Source: an uncultured Prevotella sp. (GTDB lineage Bacteria > Bacteroidota > Bacteroidia > Bacteroidales > Bacteroidaceae). From it: 64,000 bases of DNA. Below, in pieces: positions 25,964 through 34,446 of this stretch (positions within the stretch are counted from its first letter, which is position 1; every line of letters starts with the position of its first letter). Location: positions 48,361 to 112,360 of the forward strand of contig ONLG01000001.1 in assembly GCA_900318625.1 (NCBI GenBank), given 5' to 3'. Made by a program: the position numbers and the translations under genes. The notes under the pieces are model-generated. The model was not told the DNA's origin. It searched no databases and saw nothing but the letters and a program-made list of their open reading frames with translations.

Positions 25964-26953
25964 TTATTGTTTAGGGTTAGTAAATGCAAGCGAAAAGGCT
26001 GCCCAGATGCCAAGGAGCACCACGAGCAGGGTCTGCAGCGTATGGACGATGAGCACAAAGTAGAGTGCCTGCGTGTCGGCAACGCCATAGAGTATCAGCA
26101 TTGTCTTCACTGCGAAATGCCACGGGCCTGCTCCGTTGGGTGTGGGAACTATCACAGCTATCGTGCCCACTACGAAGCTGACAAGCGCGCAGGTGATGCC
26201 GAGATTGGCGGTGAAGTCGAAGCAGAAGAACGTGAGATAGTAATGAAGGAAATAACTGGCCCAGATACCGAGCGAATAGAGCAGGTAGCGCGGCTGACTC
26301 TTCACTCTTCGCACCGACGCAATGCCCTTTCCAACGCTCAGCAGCGAATCTCTCACCTTGTCGTAGAAGCTCAGCCGTCTGAGCAGCAGAAGCAGCAGCA
26401 CGGCAGCAGCTACACCGCACACAGCCGTCACCAGCCATCCAGCAGTGGTGAAGCGCCCGGCAATATCGCCAAGACGGGTGCCCGTGCGCGAGAAGAAGGT
26501 GCCGAAGACACTCAGCTGCACCGCAAAGCCCAAGGCCGTGATGAGCAACATCAGCACCATATCGACCATACGCTCGGTGACTACCGTACCTATTGCCTTG
26601 GCAAACGACACTCCGTCGTAGCGGCGGAGCACTCCGCAGCGGGCCACTTCGCCCACGCGAGGCACCACAAGGCTCAGTGCATAGCTCAGGAAGATGCTGT
26701 CGGCAGTGGTCCTCATGCGCGGCTGCTCGCCAAGGGGTTCCAAAGCCAGCCGCCACCGCCATGCCCTGAACAGCTGGGCAAGCACGCCGAAGGGCATGGA
26801 AAGGAGCATCCACGTCCAGCTCATCTCGTTGAACAGCACGTCGCGGATGCTGTCGAAGTCGAAACCACGATACATCCAATAGAGTATGCCGCCGCTGAGC
26901 ATCAGCGGCAACACAACCTTCAGGGTGTTGCTGGCTATCTTCTTTGCATCCAT
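25964..26953 (-). CDS. Flippase-like membrane protein (lysylphosphatidylglycerol synthase TM-region family)
   Basis: The 329-residue protein has 7-8 TM segments. It resembles the UPF0104/LPG-synthase N-terminal flippase domain (LFRAWRWRLALEPLG, LVVPRVGEVARCGVLRRYDG, VPTPNGAGPWH). No aminoacyl-transfer domain is attached, so it is not itself a lipid lysyl-transferase. Relatives are thought to move lipids or polyprenyl intermediates. The promoter box lies 31 bp upstream. Confidence 0.9.
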   Translation of the reverse strand: MDAKKIASNTLKVVLPLMLSGGILYWMYRGFDFDSIRDVLFNEMSWTWMLLSMPFGVLAQLFRAWRWRLALEPLGEQPRMRTTADSIFLSYALSLVVPRVGEVARCGVLRRYDGVSFAKAIGTVVTERMVDMVLMLLITALGFAVQLSVFGTFFSRTGTRLGDIAGRFTTAGWLVTAVCGVAAAVLLLLLLRRLSFYDKVRDSLLSVGKGIASVRRVKSQPRYLLYSLGIWASYFLHYYLTFFCFDFTANLGITCALVSFVVGTIAVIVPTPNGAGPWHFAVKTMLILYGVADTQALYFVLIVHTLQTLLVVLLGIWAAFSLAFTNPKQ

Positions 26954-26983
26954 CTGCTTCGTTCAGAGTTGCGAATAACGAAG

Positions 26984-26991
26984 CAAAGATA
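26984..26991 (-). promoter_or_regulatory. Promoter -7 box of the flippase-pepD operon
   Basis: The minus strand reads TATCTTTG, 31 bp upstream of the start codon. The 26954-27330 gap otherwise holds two palindrome arrays and the rsmA promoter. Confidence 0.6.
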
Positions 26992-27081
26992 ACGCTTTTT
27001 ACCAATACACACAAGCAGAACGCAAAAATCATACAGCTTTCTGCCCTCACACTAAAAGCTACTCAGGCCTTACAGCAAAGT

Positions 27082-27140
27082 AATATGGGCCATATTACTG
27101 ACCAATATGGGCCATATTACCGACCAATATGGGCCATATT
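27082..27140. repeat. Array 2: three 15-bp palindromes (centre GGC), 22-bp period
   Basis: Copies of AATATGGGCCATATT at 27082, 27104 and 27126 are separated by ACTGACC and ACCGACC. The left edge reads AAAGTAATATG as in array 1, and the right edge reads CATATTGGTT. It lies between divergent promoters. Confidence 0.95.
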
Positions 27141-27213
27141 GGTTAATGAATAATGAACAATGGATAATGAACAATTACCTCCTTACCCCTTGGGGAGACT
27201 GATGGGGGCTACC

Positions 27214-27250
27214 AATATGAGTCATATTATCGACCAATATGAGTCATATT
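27214..27250. repeat. Array 3: two 15-bp palindromes (centre AGT), 22-bp period
   Basis: AATATGAGTCATATT occurs at 27214 and 27236 with spacer ATCGACC. The outer edges are inverted (ACCAATATG and CATATTGGT). The second copy ends 13 bp before the rsmA -7 box, so it covers the -33 region. Confidence 0.95.
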
Positions 27251-27263
27251 GGTTTTCTTTTAC

Positions 27264-27271
27264 TACCTTTG
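27264..27271 (+). promoter_or_regulatory. Promoter -7 box of rsmA
   Basis: TACCTTTG lies 59 bp before the ATG. The -33 position falls inside array 3, so a protein bound there could block or help transcription. Confidence 0.65.
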
Positions 27272-27330
27272 CATTGTTCTAAACTGATTGCATCAGTACA
27301 CTTGAACAAGCAGAACACATTATTATATAT

Positions 27331-28131
27331 ATGCGACAAGTAAGACCAAAGAAACATCTGGGGCAACACTTCCTCACCGACCTCGATGTGGCACGGCGCA
27401 TAGCCGACACCGTGGATGCCTGCGAGGGATTGCCTATACTGGAGATAGGGCCGGGCATGGGGGTGCTGACGCAGTTCCTAATGACCAAAAAGCGCGAGAT
27501 GAAAGTGGTGGAAATAGACCGCGAAAGCGTTGCTTACCTCAACAACGCGTTTCCGCAGCTTCGTGAGAATATACTGGGCGAAGACTTCCTGCGCATGGAC
27601 TTGCAGGCCGTATTCGCAGGACGAAAGTTCGTTCTCACAGGAAACTACCCCTACGACATATCTTCGCAGATATTTTTCAAGATGCTGGACAACCGCGACT
27701 TGATACCCTGCTGCACGGGAATGATACAGCGCGAGGTGGCTTGGCGCATGGCAGCGCAGCCCGGCAACAAGCAATACGGCATACTCTCGGTGCTGATGCA
27801 GGCGTGGTACGACGTGGAATATCTCTTCACGGTAGACGAAGACGTGTTCAACCCGCCGCCAAAGGTGAAGTCGGCAGTTATCCGCATGACGCGCAACGGG
27901 GTTGAAGAGCTTGGCTGCGACGAGCAACTGTTTCGCCGGGTTGTGAAAACCGTGTTCAACCAACGGCGCAAGATGCTGCGCGTGAGCCTGCGGCAGCTGT
28001 TCCAACAGGTGCAGCCGCGCGAGGGATTCTATACAAATGATATTATGACCAAGCGTCCTGAACAACTCACGATTGCCCAGTTTGTCGACCTTACAAACAT
28101 GATAGCCGAGGAGCTTTCGCCTGCACAGTAA
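27331..28131 (+). CDS. rsmA: 16S rRNA dimethyladenosine transferase
   Basis: The 266-residue protein is a full-length KsgA/RsmA. It starts RPKKHLGQHFLTD, has the SAM-binding motif LEIGPGMGVLTQFL, the acidic loop VEIDRE, and the catalytic NYPYDISSQI (NLPY-type, here NYPY). The C-terminal helical domain contains FNQRRKMLRVSLR. It dimethylates two adjacent adenosines in helix 45 of 16S rRNA late in 30S assembly. It is alone between its promoter and a convergent secreted-protein gene. Confidence 0.97.
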   Translation: MRQVRPKKHLGQHFLTDLDVARRIADTVDACEGLPILEIGPGMGVLTQFLMTKKREMKVVEIDRESVAYLNNAFPQLRENILGEDFLRMDLQAVFAGRKFVLTGNYPYDISSQIFFKMLDNRDLIPCCTGMIQREVAWRMAAQPGNKQYGILSVLMQAWYDVEYLFTVDEDVFNPPPKVKSAVIRMTRNGVEELGCDEQLFRRVVKTVFNQRRKMLRVSLRQLFQQVQPREGFYTNDIMTKRPEQLTIAQFVDLTNMIAEELSPAQ

Positions 28132-28155
28132 GCCTCTGAGACTGTCAGGGGCAGG

Positions 28156-28566
28156 CTATCGCTTGGTTACTTTGACTACATTGTGCCCATCCTTTACCAC
28201 ATAGATGCCTTTCGGCAGTTGCCGAAGGGCATCGGCTTTGTTGCCCGAAGCCACTTTCTGCCCAGACAACGTGAACACTTCGCACTGCTCGCTGGCCGTG
28301 GCTACGGGCAGGCTGACCGTCGTGGGCAGCTGGAAAATCAGCTTGTGGATGTCGACAAGCGCAATGTCCTTGACCGACGAGTTGCTCATGGTAACGTGCA
28401 TCTTGCCGCCGGAGAAAGTGAGACTCGAAATATCGGCAAGCGTTATCTCCTCTACCGGCTGACTGACCTCGGCTGGAAGCACATAGAGAGTGGAATAGTC
28501 ATCGGCAGAAACACAGTGGCTAATCCCTGCCAGCATGGCAGCGAGAAGCAAAATCCTTGTTTTCAT
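28156..28566 (-). CDS. Small secreted protein with T9SS-like C-terminal domain
   Basis: I chose the ATG at 28566 (136 residues); upstream codons overlap the promoter. A signal peptide (MKTRILLLAAMLAGISHCVS) is followed by a short mature region with IADISSLTF-type strands (TLADISSLTFSGGKMHVTMS) and a C-terminus ALRQLPKGIYVVKDGHNVVK. That end resembles the Bacteroidota type IX sorting domain. Almost no cargo precedes it. It may be a remnant, a structural surface protein or a decoy. Type IX machinery is not in the window. Confidence 0.75.
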   Translation of the reverse strand: MKTRILLLAAMLAGISHCVSADDYSTLYVLPAEVSQPVEEITLADISSLTFSGGKMHVTMSNSSVKDIALVDIHKLIFQLPTTVSLPVATASEQCEVFTLSGQKVASGNKADALRQLPKGIYVVKDGHNVVKVTKR

Positions 28567-28587
28567 AGTATAGGTATTATTCTGCCG

Positions 28588-28595
28588 CAAAGATA
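28588..28595 (-). promoter_or_regulatory. Promoter -7 box of the small secreted protein
   Basis: The minus strand reads TATCTTTG, 22 bp upstream of the chosen ATG, which supports that start. Confidence 0.6.
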
Positions 28596-28709
28596 ATACA
28601 AATAAGGTGAACCGCAAATTTATGCCGCGAATTTTGCACATTAGCCACTACAGTAAAGCGACTTGGATGGAAAAAGCGTAAAAAAATTGCACGACATAAA
28701 TATAATTAC

Positions 28710-28717
28710 TACATTTG
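28710..28717 (+). promoter_or_regulatory. Promoter -7 box of frr-rsgA
   Basis: TACATTTG lies 29 bp before the frr ATG. A longer N-terminal reading of frr would have to start upstream of this box. Confidence 0.6.
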
Positions 28718-28746
28718 CGAGAAGAATAACCAAAACTCATACAGAT

Positions 28747-29307
28747 ATGATAGACGTCAAAGCGACTTTGCAGGATGCCGAGGAGCGCATGGAGATGGCA
28801 ACCATGTTCCTCGAAGAGAGCCTGAACCGCATCCGCGCAGGCCGTGCCAACGTGGCACTGCTCGACGGAGTGAGAGTTAGTTCCTATGGTTCGATGGTTC
28901 CGCTGAACCAAGTGGCCAACGTGTCGGTGCCCGATCCGCGCACGATAGCCATCAAGCCGTGGGACCGCAAAGCCATACGCGACATCGAAAAGGCCATCAT
29001 GGACAGCGACGTGGGCATAACGCCTGAGAACAACGGCGAGATTATCCGCCTGAACATCCCCCAGCCCACCGAGGAACGCCGACGCGAGCTCACCAAGCAG
29101 TGCAACAAGATTGGCGAGAAGGCCAAGGTGGAGGTGCGCAACGTGCGCGGTGACATCAAGGACAAGCTGAAGAAAGCCATCAAGGACGGCCTTTCAGAGG
29201 ACAACGAGAAGGATGCCGAGGCCGACTTGCAGAAACTCCATGACAAGTTCATCAAGAAACTGGACGCTCTGCTCGAAGCTAAGAGCAAGGAGATAATGAC
29301 TGTTTAG
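28747..29307 (+). CDS. frr: Ribosome recycling factor
   Basis: The ATG at 28747 gives the standard length (186 residues). Typical RRF motifs are RIRAGRANVALLDGV, YGSMVPLNQVAN, PWDRKAI and PQPTEERRRELTK. With EF-G it splits post-termination ribosomes. Its stop codon directly abuts the GTG start of rsgA, so the two ribosome-related genes are translated from one message. Confidence 0.98.
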   Translation: MIDVKATLQDAEERMEMATMFLEESLNRIRAGRANVALLDGVRVSSYGSMVPLNQVANVSVPDPRTIAIKPWDRKAIRDIEKAIMDSDVGITPENNGEIIRLNIPQPTEERRRELTKQCNKIGEKAKVEVRNVRGDIKDKLKKAIKDGLSEDNEKDAEADLQKLHDKFIKKLDALLEAKSKEIMTV

Positions 29308-30315
29308 GTGAAGGGAGTAGTTATTAAGAACACCGGGAGCTGGTATACGGTGCTCACCGAGGACGGCGGGCAGGTGCAGTGCAAGGTGAAAGGCAACTTC
29401 CGGCTGCGCGGCATACGCAGCACCAACCCCGTTGCCGTGGGCGACGAGGTGGAGATAGCCGTCAACAAAGAGGGCACGGCCTTTATCACGGCTATCGGCG
29501 AACGACGCAACTACATCATCCGCAAGTCGCCTAACCTGTCGAAACAGAGCCACATCATAGCCGCCAACGTGGACCAGGCGTTGCTCGTGGTGACAGTGAA
29601 CCACCCTCAGACCTCCACTACTTTCATCGACCGCTTCCTTGCTTCGGCTGAGGCATACAGCGTGCCGGTGGTGCTGGCCTTCAACAAAACAGACCTGCTG
29701 AACGACGAAGAGCGGCATCTTCAGGAACTGATGATGTCGCTCTACGACACGGTGGGCTATCAGTGTGTGGCTATATCGGCCACCACGGGCGAGGGAACCG
29801 GTGCTCTGAGGCAGATGCTCGAGGGCAAAGTGACGGTGCTGAGCGGCAATAGCGGTGTGGGGAAATCGACTCTCATCAACACTCTCGTGCCGGGACTGCA
29901 ACTCAGGACGAGCCAAATCTCCGATGCACACAATACGGGTATGCACACAACAACATTCTCCGAGATGATTGCACTGCCGCCAATGACCACCCAGGAACTC
30001 CCCTCACCAATCACCAATCACCAATCACCAACCACCAATCACCCCTCACCACTCACCTCCTACATCATTGACACCCCGGGAATAAAGGGTTTCGGCACGT
30101 TCGACATAGAGCCAACCGAGCTGACAAGCTACTTCAAGGAGATATTCCACTACTCCCGCGACTGCCGCTTCAGCAACTGCACACACACACATGAGCCGGG
30201 ATGTGCCGTGCTGAAAGCCCTCGACGACCACCTGATAGCCCCCTCGCGCTACCAGTCCTACCTATCTATGCTCGAAGACAAGGACCAAGGCAAGTACAGG
30301 GAAGGCTATTCCTGA
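29308..30315 (+). CDS. rsgA: Ribosome small-subunit-dependent GTPase A, with in-frame repeat insertion
   Basis: The GTG at 29308 directly follows the frr stop (335 residues). An OB fold at the N-terminus precedes a circularly permuted G domain: G4 FNKTD, G5 SATTG, G1 [12 protein letters not shown], then G3 DTPGIKGFG. The zinc knuckle [14 protein letters not shown] follows. RsgA helps 30S maturation. Between the switch motif HTTTFSE and G3, where relatives have about 10 residues, there are about 25 extra residues (around 226-252) rich in Ser, Pro, Thr, Asn and His. They are encoded by degenerate TCACCAA repeats. The frame is intact. The insertion lies in a flexible loop, so activity may be kept. 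Confidence 0.96.
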   Translation: MKGVVIKNTGSWYTVLTEDGGQVQCKVKGNFRLRGIRSTNPVAVGDEVEIAVNKEGTAFITAIGERRNYIIRKSPNLSKQSHIIAANVDQALLVVTVNHPQTSTTFIDRFLASAEAYSVPVVLAFNKTDLLNDEERHLQELMMSLYDTVGYQCVAISATTGEGTGALRQMLEGKVTVLSGNSGVGKSTLINTLVPGLQLRTSQISDAHNTGMHTTTFSEMIALPPMTTQELPSPITNHQSPTTNHPSPLTSYIIDTPGIKGFGTFDIEPTELTSYFKEIFHYSRDCRFSNCTHTHEPGCAVLKALDDHLIAPSRYQSYLSMLEDKDQGKYREGYS

Positions 30316-30350
30316 CTTAAGCCCTTCATTCACAAAACCACCATCAGAAC

Positions 30351-31457
30351 GTGACAGCAGACGAAATCAACAACAAACGCGTGGCGGTGCTGCTCTCGGG
30401 AGGAGTAGACAGCAGCGTTGTGCTCTACGAACTCTTCCGACAAGGGTTGCACCCCGACTGTTTCTACATAAAGATAGGGCCGGAGGAGGAAACCGAATGG
30501 GACTGTTCGTCTGAAGAAGACCTCGAGATGGCGACTGCTGTGGCACGCAAATACGGTTGTCGGCTGGACGTTATTGACTGCCATAGGGAGTATTGGGAGA
30601 ACGTGACACGCTACACCATGGATAAGGTTAGGGCCGGACTGACTCCCAATCCCGACGTGATGTGCAACCAGCTGATAAAGTTCGGAGCGTTTGAAGAGAA
30701 GATGGGGCACGACTATGACATTACGGCTACGGGCCACTATGCCCAGACCGAGTGGCACGACGGGCGCAAATGGCTCGTAGCGGCTCCCGACCCGGTGAAA
30801 GACCAGACCGATTTCCTCGCACAGCTGCACCCTTGGCAGCTGCGCAAAGCAGTGTTTCCCATCGGCCACATGATGAAAGACGAGGTGCGCCGCATAGCTC
30901 TTGAGGAGCATCTGGTCAATGCCAACCGCAAGGATTCGCAGGGAATATGCTTCCTCGGCAAGATAAACTACAACGAATACCTGCGCCGCTATCTGGGCGA
31001 ACAGCCCGGCGACGTGGTGGAACAGGACACGGGGCGCATCATCGGGCACCATCGCGGACTGTGGTTCCACACCATCGGCCAACGCAAGGGACTGGGGTTC
31101 GGCGGAGGTCCGTGGTTTGTAGTCGACAAGGACGTAGCAGGCAACATACTGTATGTGGCTCACGGCTACGACCCCAAGACCGCCTATTGCAGCGAGTTCC
31201 GCGTCATCGACTTCCATGAAGTAACGTGGAGCGAGCTGACAGCTCCCGACGGACTCAAGGAATACGGCGCAGAAGTGACGTTCAAGATACGTCATACGCC
31301 GGGCTACCTTCCCGGACGCATAGAGTGGACCGCGCCCGGCGAGTTCATAATGCACGCATCGGCTCCCATCCACGGCGTGGCACCGGGTCAGTTCTGCGTG
31401 GTCTACGACCGCCAGCACCACCGCTGCTTCGGAAGCGGCGAGATAAGAATAATCTGA
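30351..31457 (+). CDS. mnmA: tRNA-specific 2-thiouridylase
   Basis: The 368-residue product (GTG start) is of MnmA length. It has the PP-loop VLLSGGVDSSV, the catalytic Cys in NPDVMCNQLIKFG, ATGHYAQ, the second Cys in DSQGICFLGK, and the C-terminal beta domain with TIGQRKGLG. It thiolates U34 of tRNA-Lys, Glu and Gln. It follows rsgA after 35 bp and precedes a YbjQ-like gene. Confidence 0.97.
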   Translation: MTADEINNKRVAVLLSGGVDSSVVLYELFRQGLHPDCFYIKIGPEEETEWDCSSEEDLEMATAVARKYGCRLDVIDCHREYWENVTRYTMDKVRAGLTPNPDVMCNQLIKFGAFEEKMGHDYDITATGHYAQTEWHDGRKWLVAAPDPVKDQTDFLAQLHPWQLRKAVFPIGHMMKDEVRRIALEEHLVNANRKDSQGICFLGKINYNEYLRRYLGEQPGDVVEQDTGRIIGHHRGLWFHTIGQRKGLGFGGGPWFVVDKDVAGNILYVAHGYDPKTAYCSEFRVIDFHEVTWSELTAPDGLKEYGAEVTFKIRHTPGYLPGRIEWTAPGEFIMHASAPIHGVAPGQFCVVYDRQHHRCFGSGEIRII

Positions 31458-31483
31458 TTGATAATTTCTATAATATTAAAGCT

Positions 31484-31801
31484 ATGTTACTAAGTACCAC
31501 TCCAACATTCGAGAACAACCCTATCAAAGAGTATAAGGGTGTCGTTACAGGTGAAACGATCATCGGAGCCAATGCTCTGAAAGACCTGAAAGCCAGCATC
31601 ACCGACTTCTTCGGTGGCCGCAGCGGCAGCTATGAGCGCGTGCTCGCAGAGGGAAAAGAAACTTCTCTGCGCGAGATGACTGAGCGTGCAGCTCAGCTCG
31701 GAGCCAATGCCATCGTGGGAATTGACTTCGACTATGAGACCATTGGTGCCAATGGCTCGATGCTCATGGTGGCTTGCAGTGGCACGGCAGTGCTTATCTG
31801 A
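31484..31801 (+). CDS. YbjQ/UPF0145 family protein
   Basis: The ATG at 31484 gives 105 residues. The motifs KGVVTGETIIGANALKDLK, GGRSGSYERVL and LGANAIVGIDFDYE are those of the YbjQ (UPF0145) pentameric family. Its function is not settled; metal binding has been proposed. It lies 26 bp after mnmA and could be co-transcribed. Confidence 0.92.
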   Translation: MLLSTTPTFENNPIKEYKGVVTGETIIGANALKDLKASITDFFGGRSGSYERVLAEGKETSLREMTERAAQLGANAIVGIDFDYETIGANGSMLMVACSGTAVLI

Positions 31802-31862
31802 CAAACGAAAATGCCTTCAAGTGACTTGGTAAACGTCCAAGCTCTTGAAGGCAATTATTCTT

Positions 31863-32855
31863 TCAGAACATGACGGGACTCTGGTCGTGGGCGTAAGCGT
31901 TCTGATTGATTTTCCGATATTGCTCTACCAACGTTAGCAGATGGTCAAAGAGTTCGAGTCTTCTGCCTTGGAGCTTACCCGAGGCACGTTGTTTCTTGTT
32001 GTATTTTATCCAGTTCACCATCGCAATTTCATCTGCGCGATACTTTGACGGGCGCTTTTTGTGAGCGCAGATAAAGTCAAACACCTGTCTGTAATGGTTG
32101 AACCAGATATCCTCCTGATTGATTCTTACCCCGACAAGACTATGCCACTGCTTAGCGAAAGTGACCATATCGGGCATCACCAAGTCGGCTCCCTCTTGCC
32201 ACAATGCCTCATCTGGCAGCGGGCCAGTGTTCACGGCGACTGTGAATATCTGCGCCGCCACACCTGCTCTGACACCGAGCGGTGCGTTCTCAACGACGAT
32301 AGCTTCCCACGGTTGCAGCCCCCCGGCCTTGCTCAGTCCCATCAGATAGGGGTCTGGAGCAGGCTTTCCGTGCTCCACATCGTAGGCTGTGATAATCTTG
32401 TCGGTCTCCACAAAGCCCTTGAACTCACCCTTGAGCCTTTCAATCAGGGGCCTCTGTCCGCTTCCTGTCACCACGACAATCTTAATTCCGCTGCGCTTGA
32501 TCTTGTTCATCAGTGTCATAATGCCCGGCATGACCGGCGCTTCGGGCAACAGCGAGAAGTAGTGGGCCTTGATGTCATACATCTTTTGCGCCTCCTCCTG
32601 ACTCAGTTCGCGGCCCAGTTGCTGTCGTGCCATCTGTCGGATAGTGTCAGTTCCCTTCTGCCCTTCGGTGATATAGGCATCGTCGCTCGTCATTTTCAGA
32701 CCACATTCAGCCATCGCCTTCACCCAGGCAACGGCATGATTGGGCATCGAATTGATAAGAACGCCGTCCATATCGAAAAGCACGGCCTTCGGCATGAAGT
32801 GCTCGAAGCCGTGCTTTTCAAGGTATTGTTTAATATGTTCTGCTATCTGTGTCAT
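31863..32855 (-). CDS. HAD hydrolase (phosphoglucomutase-like) fused to a helicase-associated-like domain
   Basis: I chose the ATG at 32855 (330 residues); a GTG two codons upstream is an alternative. Residues about 20-225 are a HAD phosphatase: AVLFDMDGVLINS (nucleophile DxD), VVTGSGQ, and GKPAPDPYL with VVENAPLGV. The cap domain is of the beta-phosphoglucomutase type. Residues about 240-320 are an extra helical domain (HYRQVFDFICAHKKRPSKY, MVNWIKYNKKQRASGKL, RRLELFDHL). Its pattern of an aromatic start, a Trp before a basic repeat and 'L..R...L' resembles the helicase-associated domain. That domain is unusual here. The gene follows pgi almost directly, so a sugar-phosphate substrate is likely. 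Confidence 0.88.
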   Translation of the reverse strand: MTQIAEHIKQYLEKHGFEHFMPKAVLFDMDGVLINSMPNHAVAWVKAMAECGLKMTSDDAYITEGQKGTDTIRQMARQQLGRELSQEEAQKMYDIKAHYFSLLPEAPVMPGIMTLMNKIKRSGIKIVVVTGSGQRPLIERLKGEFKGFVETDKIITAYDVEHGKPAPDPYLMGLSKAGGLQPWEAIVVENAPLGVRAGVAAQIFTVAVNTGPLPDEALWQEGADLVMPDMVTFAKQWHSLVGVRINQEDIWFNHYRQVFDFICAHKKRPSKYRADEIAMVNWIKYNKKQRASGKLQGRRLELFDHLLTLVEQYRKINQNAYAHDQSPVMF

Positions 32856-32860
32856 CAGCA

Positions 32861-34213
32861 CTATTCGTTCTTCAGACGCTCCTGGATAGCCTTGCTCTCG
32901 GCCTCATAGCCCGGCTTGTTCAGCAGAGCAAACATATTCTTCTTGTAAGCCTCAACGCCTGGCTGGTTGAAGGGGTTCACCTCAAGCACCAGACCGCTCA
33001 TTCCGCAGCCCACCTCGAAGAAATAGATAAGCTGTCCGAGGTAGTAGGCATTGAGTTCGGGCATCGAGATGCGGATGTTGGGCACCCCACCGTCAACGTG
33101 AGCCAGCCTTGTGCCGAGCTCTGCCATCTTGTTCACCTCGTCAACACGCTTTCCAGCAAGGAAGTTCAGGCCGTCGAGGTTCTCCTCGTCGCTCGGGAAG
33201 AGCATCTCGCGTGCCGGTTTCTCAACGCTGATAACAGTCTCGAAGATGGAGCGTTCGCCTTCTTGTATCCACTGTCCCATAGAGTGCAGGTCGGTGGTGA
33301 AGTCGCAAGATGCCGGGAAAATGCCCTTCAGCTCCTTGCCTTCGCTTTCTCCGTAGAGCTGCTTCCACCACTCGCTCATGAAGTGAAGCTTAGGTTGATA
33401 GTTCACCATAATCTCAATCTTCTTGCCCTTCTGGTAGAGAGCGTTGCGCACTGCGGCGTACTGAGCAGCGAGGTTGTCGGCAAAAGGCACGTCGACAGCA
33501 GTGAGTTGCTCCATGTCCTGGGCACCTTTCACCAGCTCGCGGATGTCAAATCCCGCACAGGCGATGGGCAGAAGACCAACCGGAGTGAGCACAGAGAAGC
33601 GACCGCCAACGTTGTCGGGGATTACGAAACTCTTGTAACCCTCTTTGTCGGCGCAAGTTCTTGCAGCACCGCGCTTGGCATCTGTGATAGCTACGATTAC
33701 CTCCTTAGCCTGCTCTTTGCCCCACTGCTCCTCGCACTGCTTCTTCAGCAGACGGAAGGCAAGTGCCGTTTCGGTTGTCGTTCCCGACTTAGAGATATTG
33801 ATAACGCCGAACTTCTTGCCGCGCAGATAGTCGGTAAGCTCCGACAGATAGTCCTCGCCTATGTTGTTTCCAGCGAAGAGGATGGTCGGGTTCTTGCCGT
33901 CTTTGATGAGCCAAGCGAACGAATTGCCGAGTGCCTCAATCACTGCACGTGCACCGAGATAGCTTCCGCCGATACCTGCAACCACAACTACCTCGCACTT
34001 CTCTCTGAGAGTCTGTGCCACAGCCTCAATCTCGTCGAGGAAAGCCGGTGTGATTGACGATGGCAGATGGAGCCATCCCAGGAAGTCGTTACCCTTGCAG
34101 GTGCCGTCTTCGAGAGCCTTGCGGGCTGCTACTACCTGCGGTTCAAATGATTCTACTGCGCCCTTGTCAAGAAACTGGGCAGCCTTGCTGATGTCGAGTG
34201 TGATACTTTTCAT
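32861..34213 (-). CDS. pgi: Glucose-6-phosphate isomerase
   Basis: The 450-residue product is of the shorter bacterial PGI type. Signature motifs are [32 protein letters not shown] and the C-terminal [18 protein letters not shown]. It interconverts glucose-6-phosphate and fructose-6-phosphate in glycolysis. It heads an operon with the HAD hydrolase. Confidence 0.97.
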   Translation of the reverse strand: MKSITLDISKAAQFLDKGAVESFEPQVVAARKALEDGTCKGNDFLGWLHLPSSITPAFLDEIEAVAQTLREKCEVVVVAGIGGSYLGARAVIEALGNSFAWLIKDGKNPTILFAGNNIGEDYLSELTDYLRGKKFGVINISKSGTTTETALAFRLLKKQCEEQWGKEQAKEVIVAITDAKRGAARTCADKEGYKSFVIPDNVGGRFSVLTPVGLLPIACAGFDIRELVKGAQDMEQLTAVDVPFADNLAAQYAAVRNALYQKGKKIEIMVNYQPKLHFMSEWWKQLYGESEGKELKGIFPASCDFTTDLHSMGQWIQEGERSIFETVISVEKPAREMLFPSDEENLDGLNFLAGKRVDEVNKMAELGTRLAHVDGGVPNIRISMPELNAYYLGQLIYFFEVGCGMSGLVLEVNPFNQPGVEAYKKNMFALLNKPGYEAESKAIQERLKNE

Positions 34214-34284
34214 AATTATGTTTGTTTTGTTTCAGGAATCTTTTCTACAGTTGCAAGTTTGTCACCGCCTTCGCAGCAACTCTG

Positions 34285-34292
34285 CAAAGTTA
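34285..34292 (-). promoter_or_regulatory. Promoter -7 box of pgi
   Basis: The minus strand reads TAACTTTG, 72 bp upstream of the pgi ATG. The first 57-bp repeat copy begins 1 bp further upstream and therefore covers the -33 region. Confidence 0.6.
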
Positions 34293-34293
34293 C

Positions 34294-34437
34294 AAAAACG
34301 AGTGCAATGTAAGGCAAAAGAGCTTGCTTTTTTGCGTTCATTGCCGAGTGAAAACTACTTCGGCGAAGCCAGAGTTGCCTAAAAACGAGTGCAATGTAAG
34401 GCAAAAGAACTTGCTTTCGTGCGTTCATTGCCGAGTG
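34294..34437. repeat. Pair of 57-bp direct repeats upstream of pgi
   Basis: Copies at 34294-34350 and 34381-34437 agree at 54 or so of 57 positions. Both contain GAGTGCAATGTAAGGCAAAA and GCGTTCATTGCCGAGTG, which pair partly with each other (CAATG/CATTG, GCAAAA/TTTTGC-like). They fill the gap between gpsA and pgi. Confidence 0.85.
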
Positions 34438-34446
34438 GCAGCAGCT

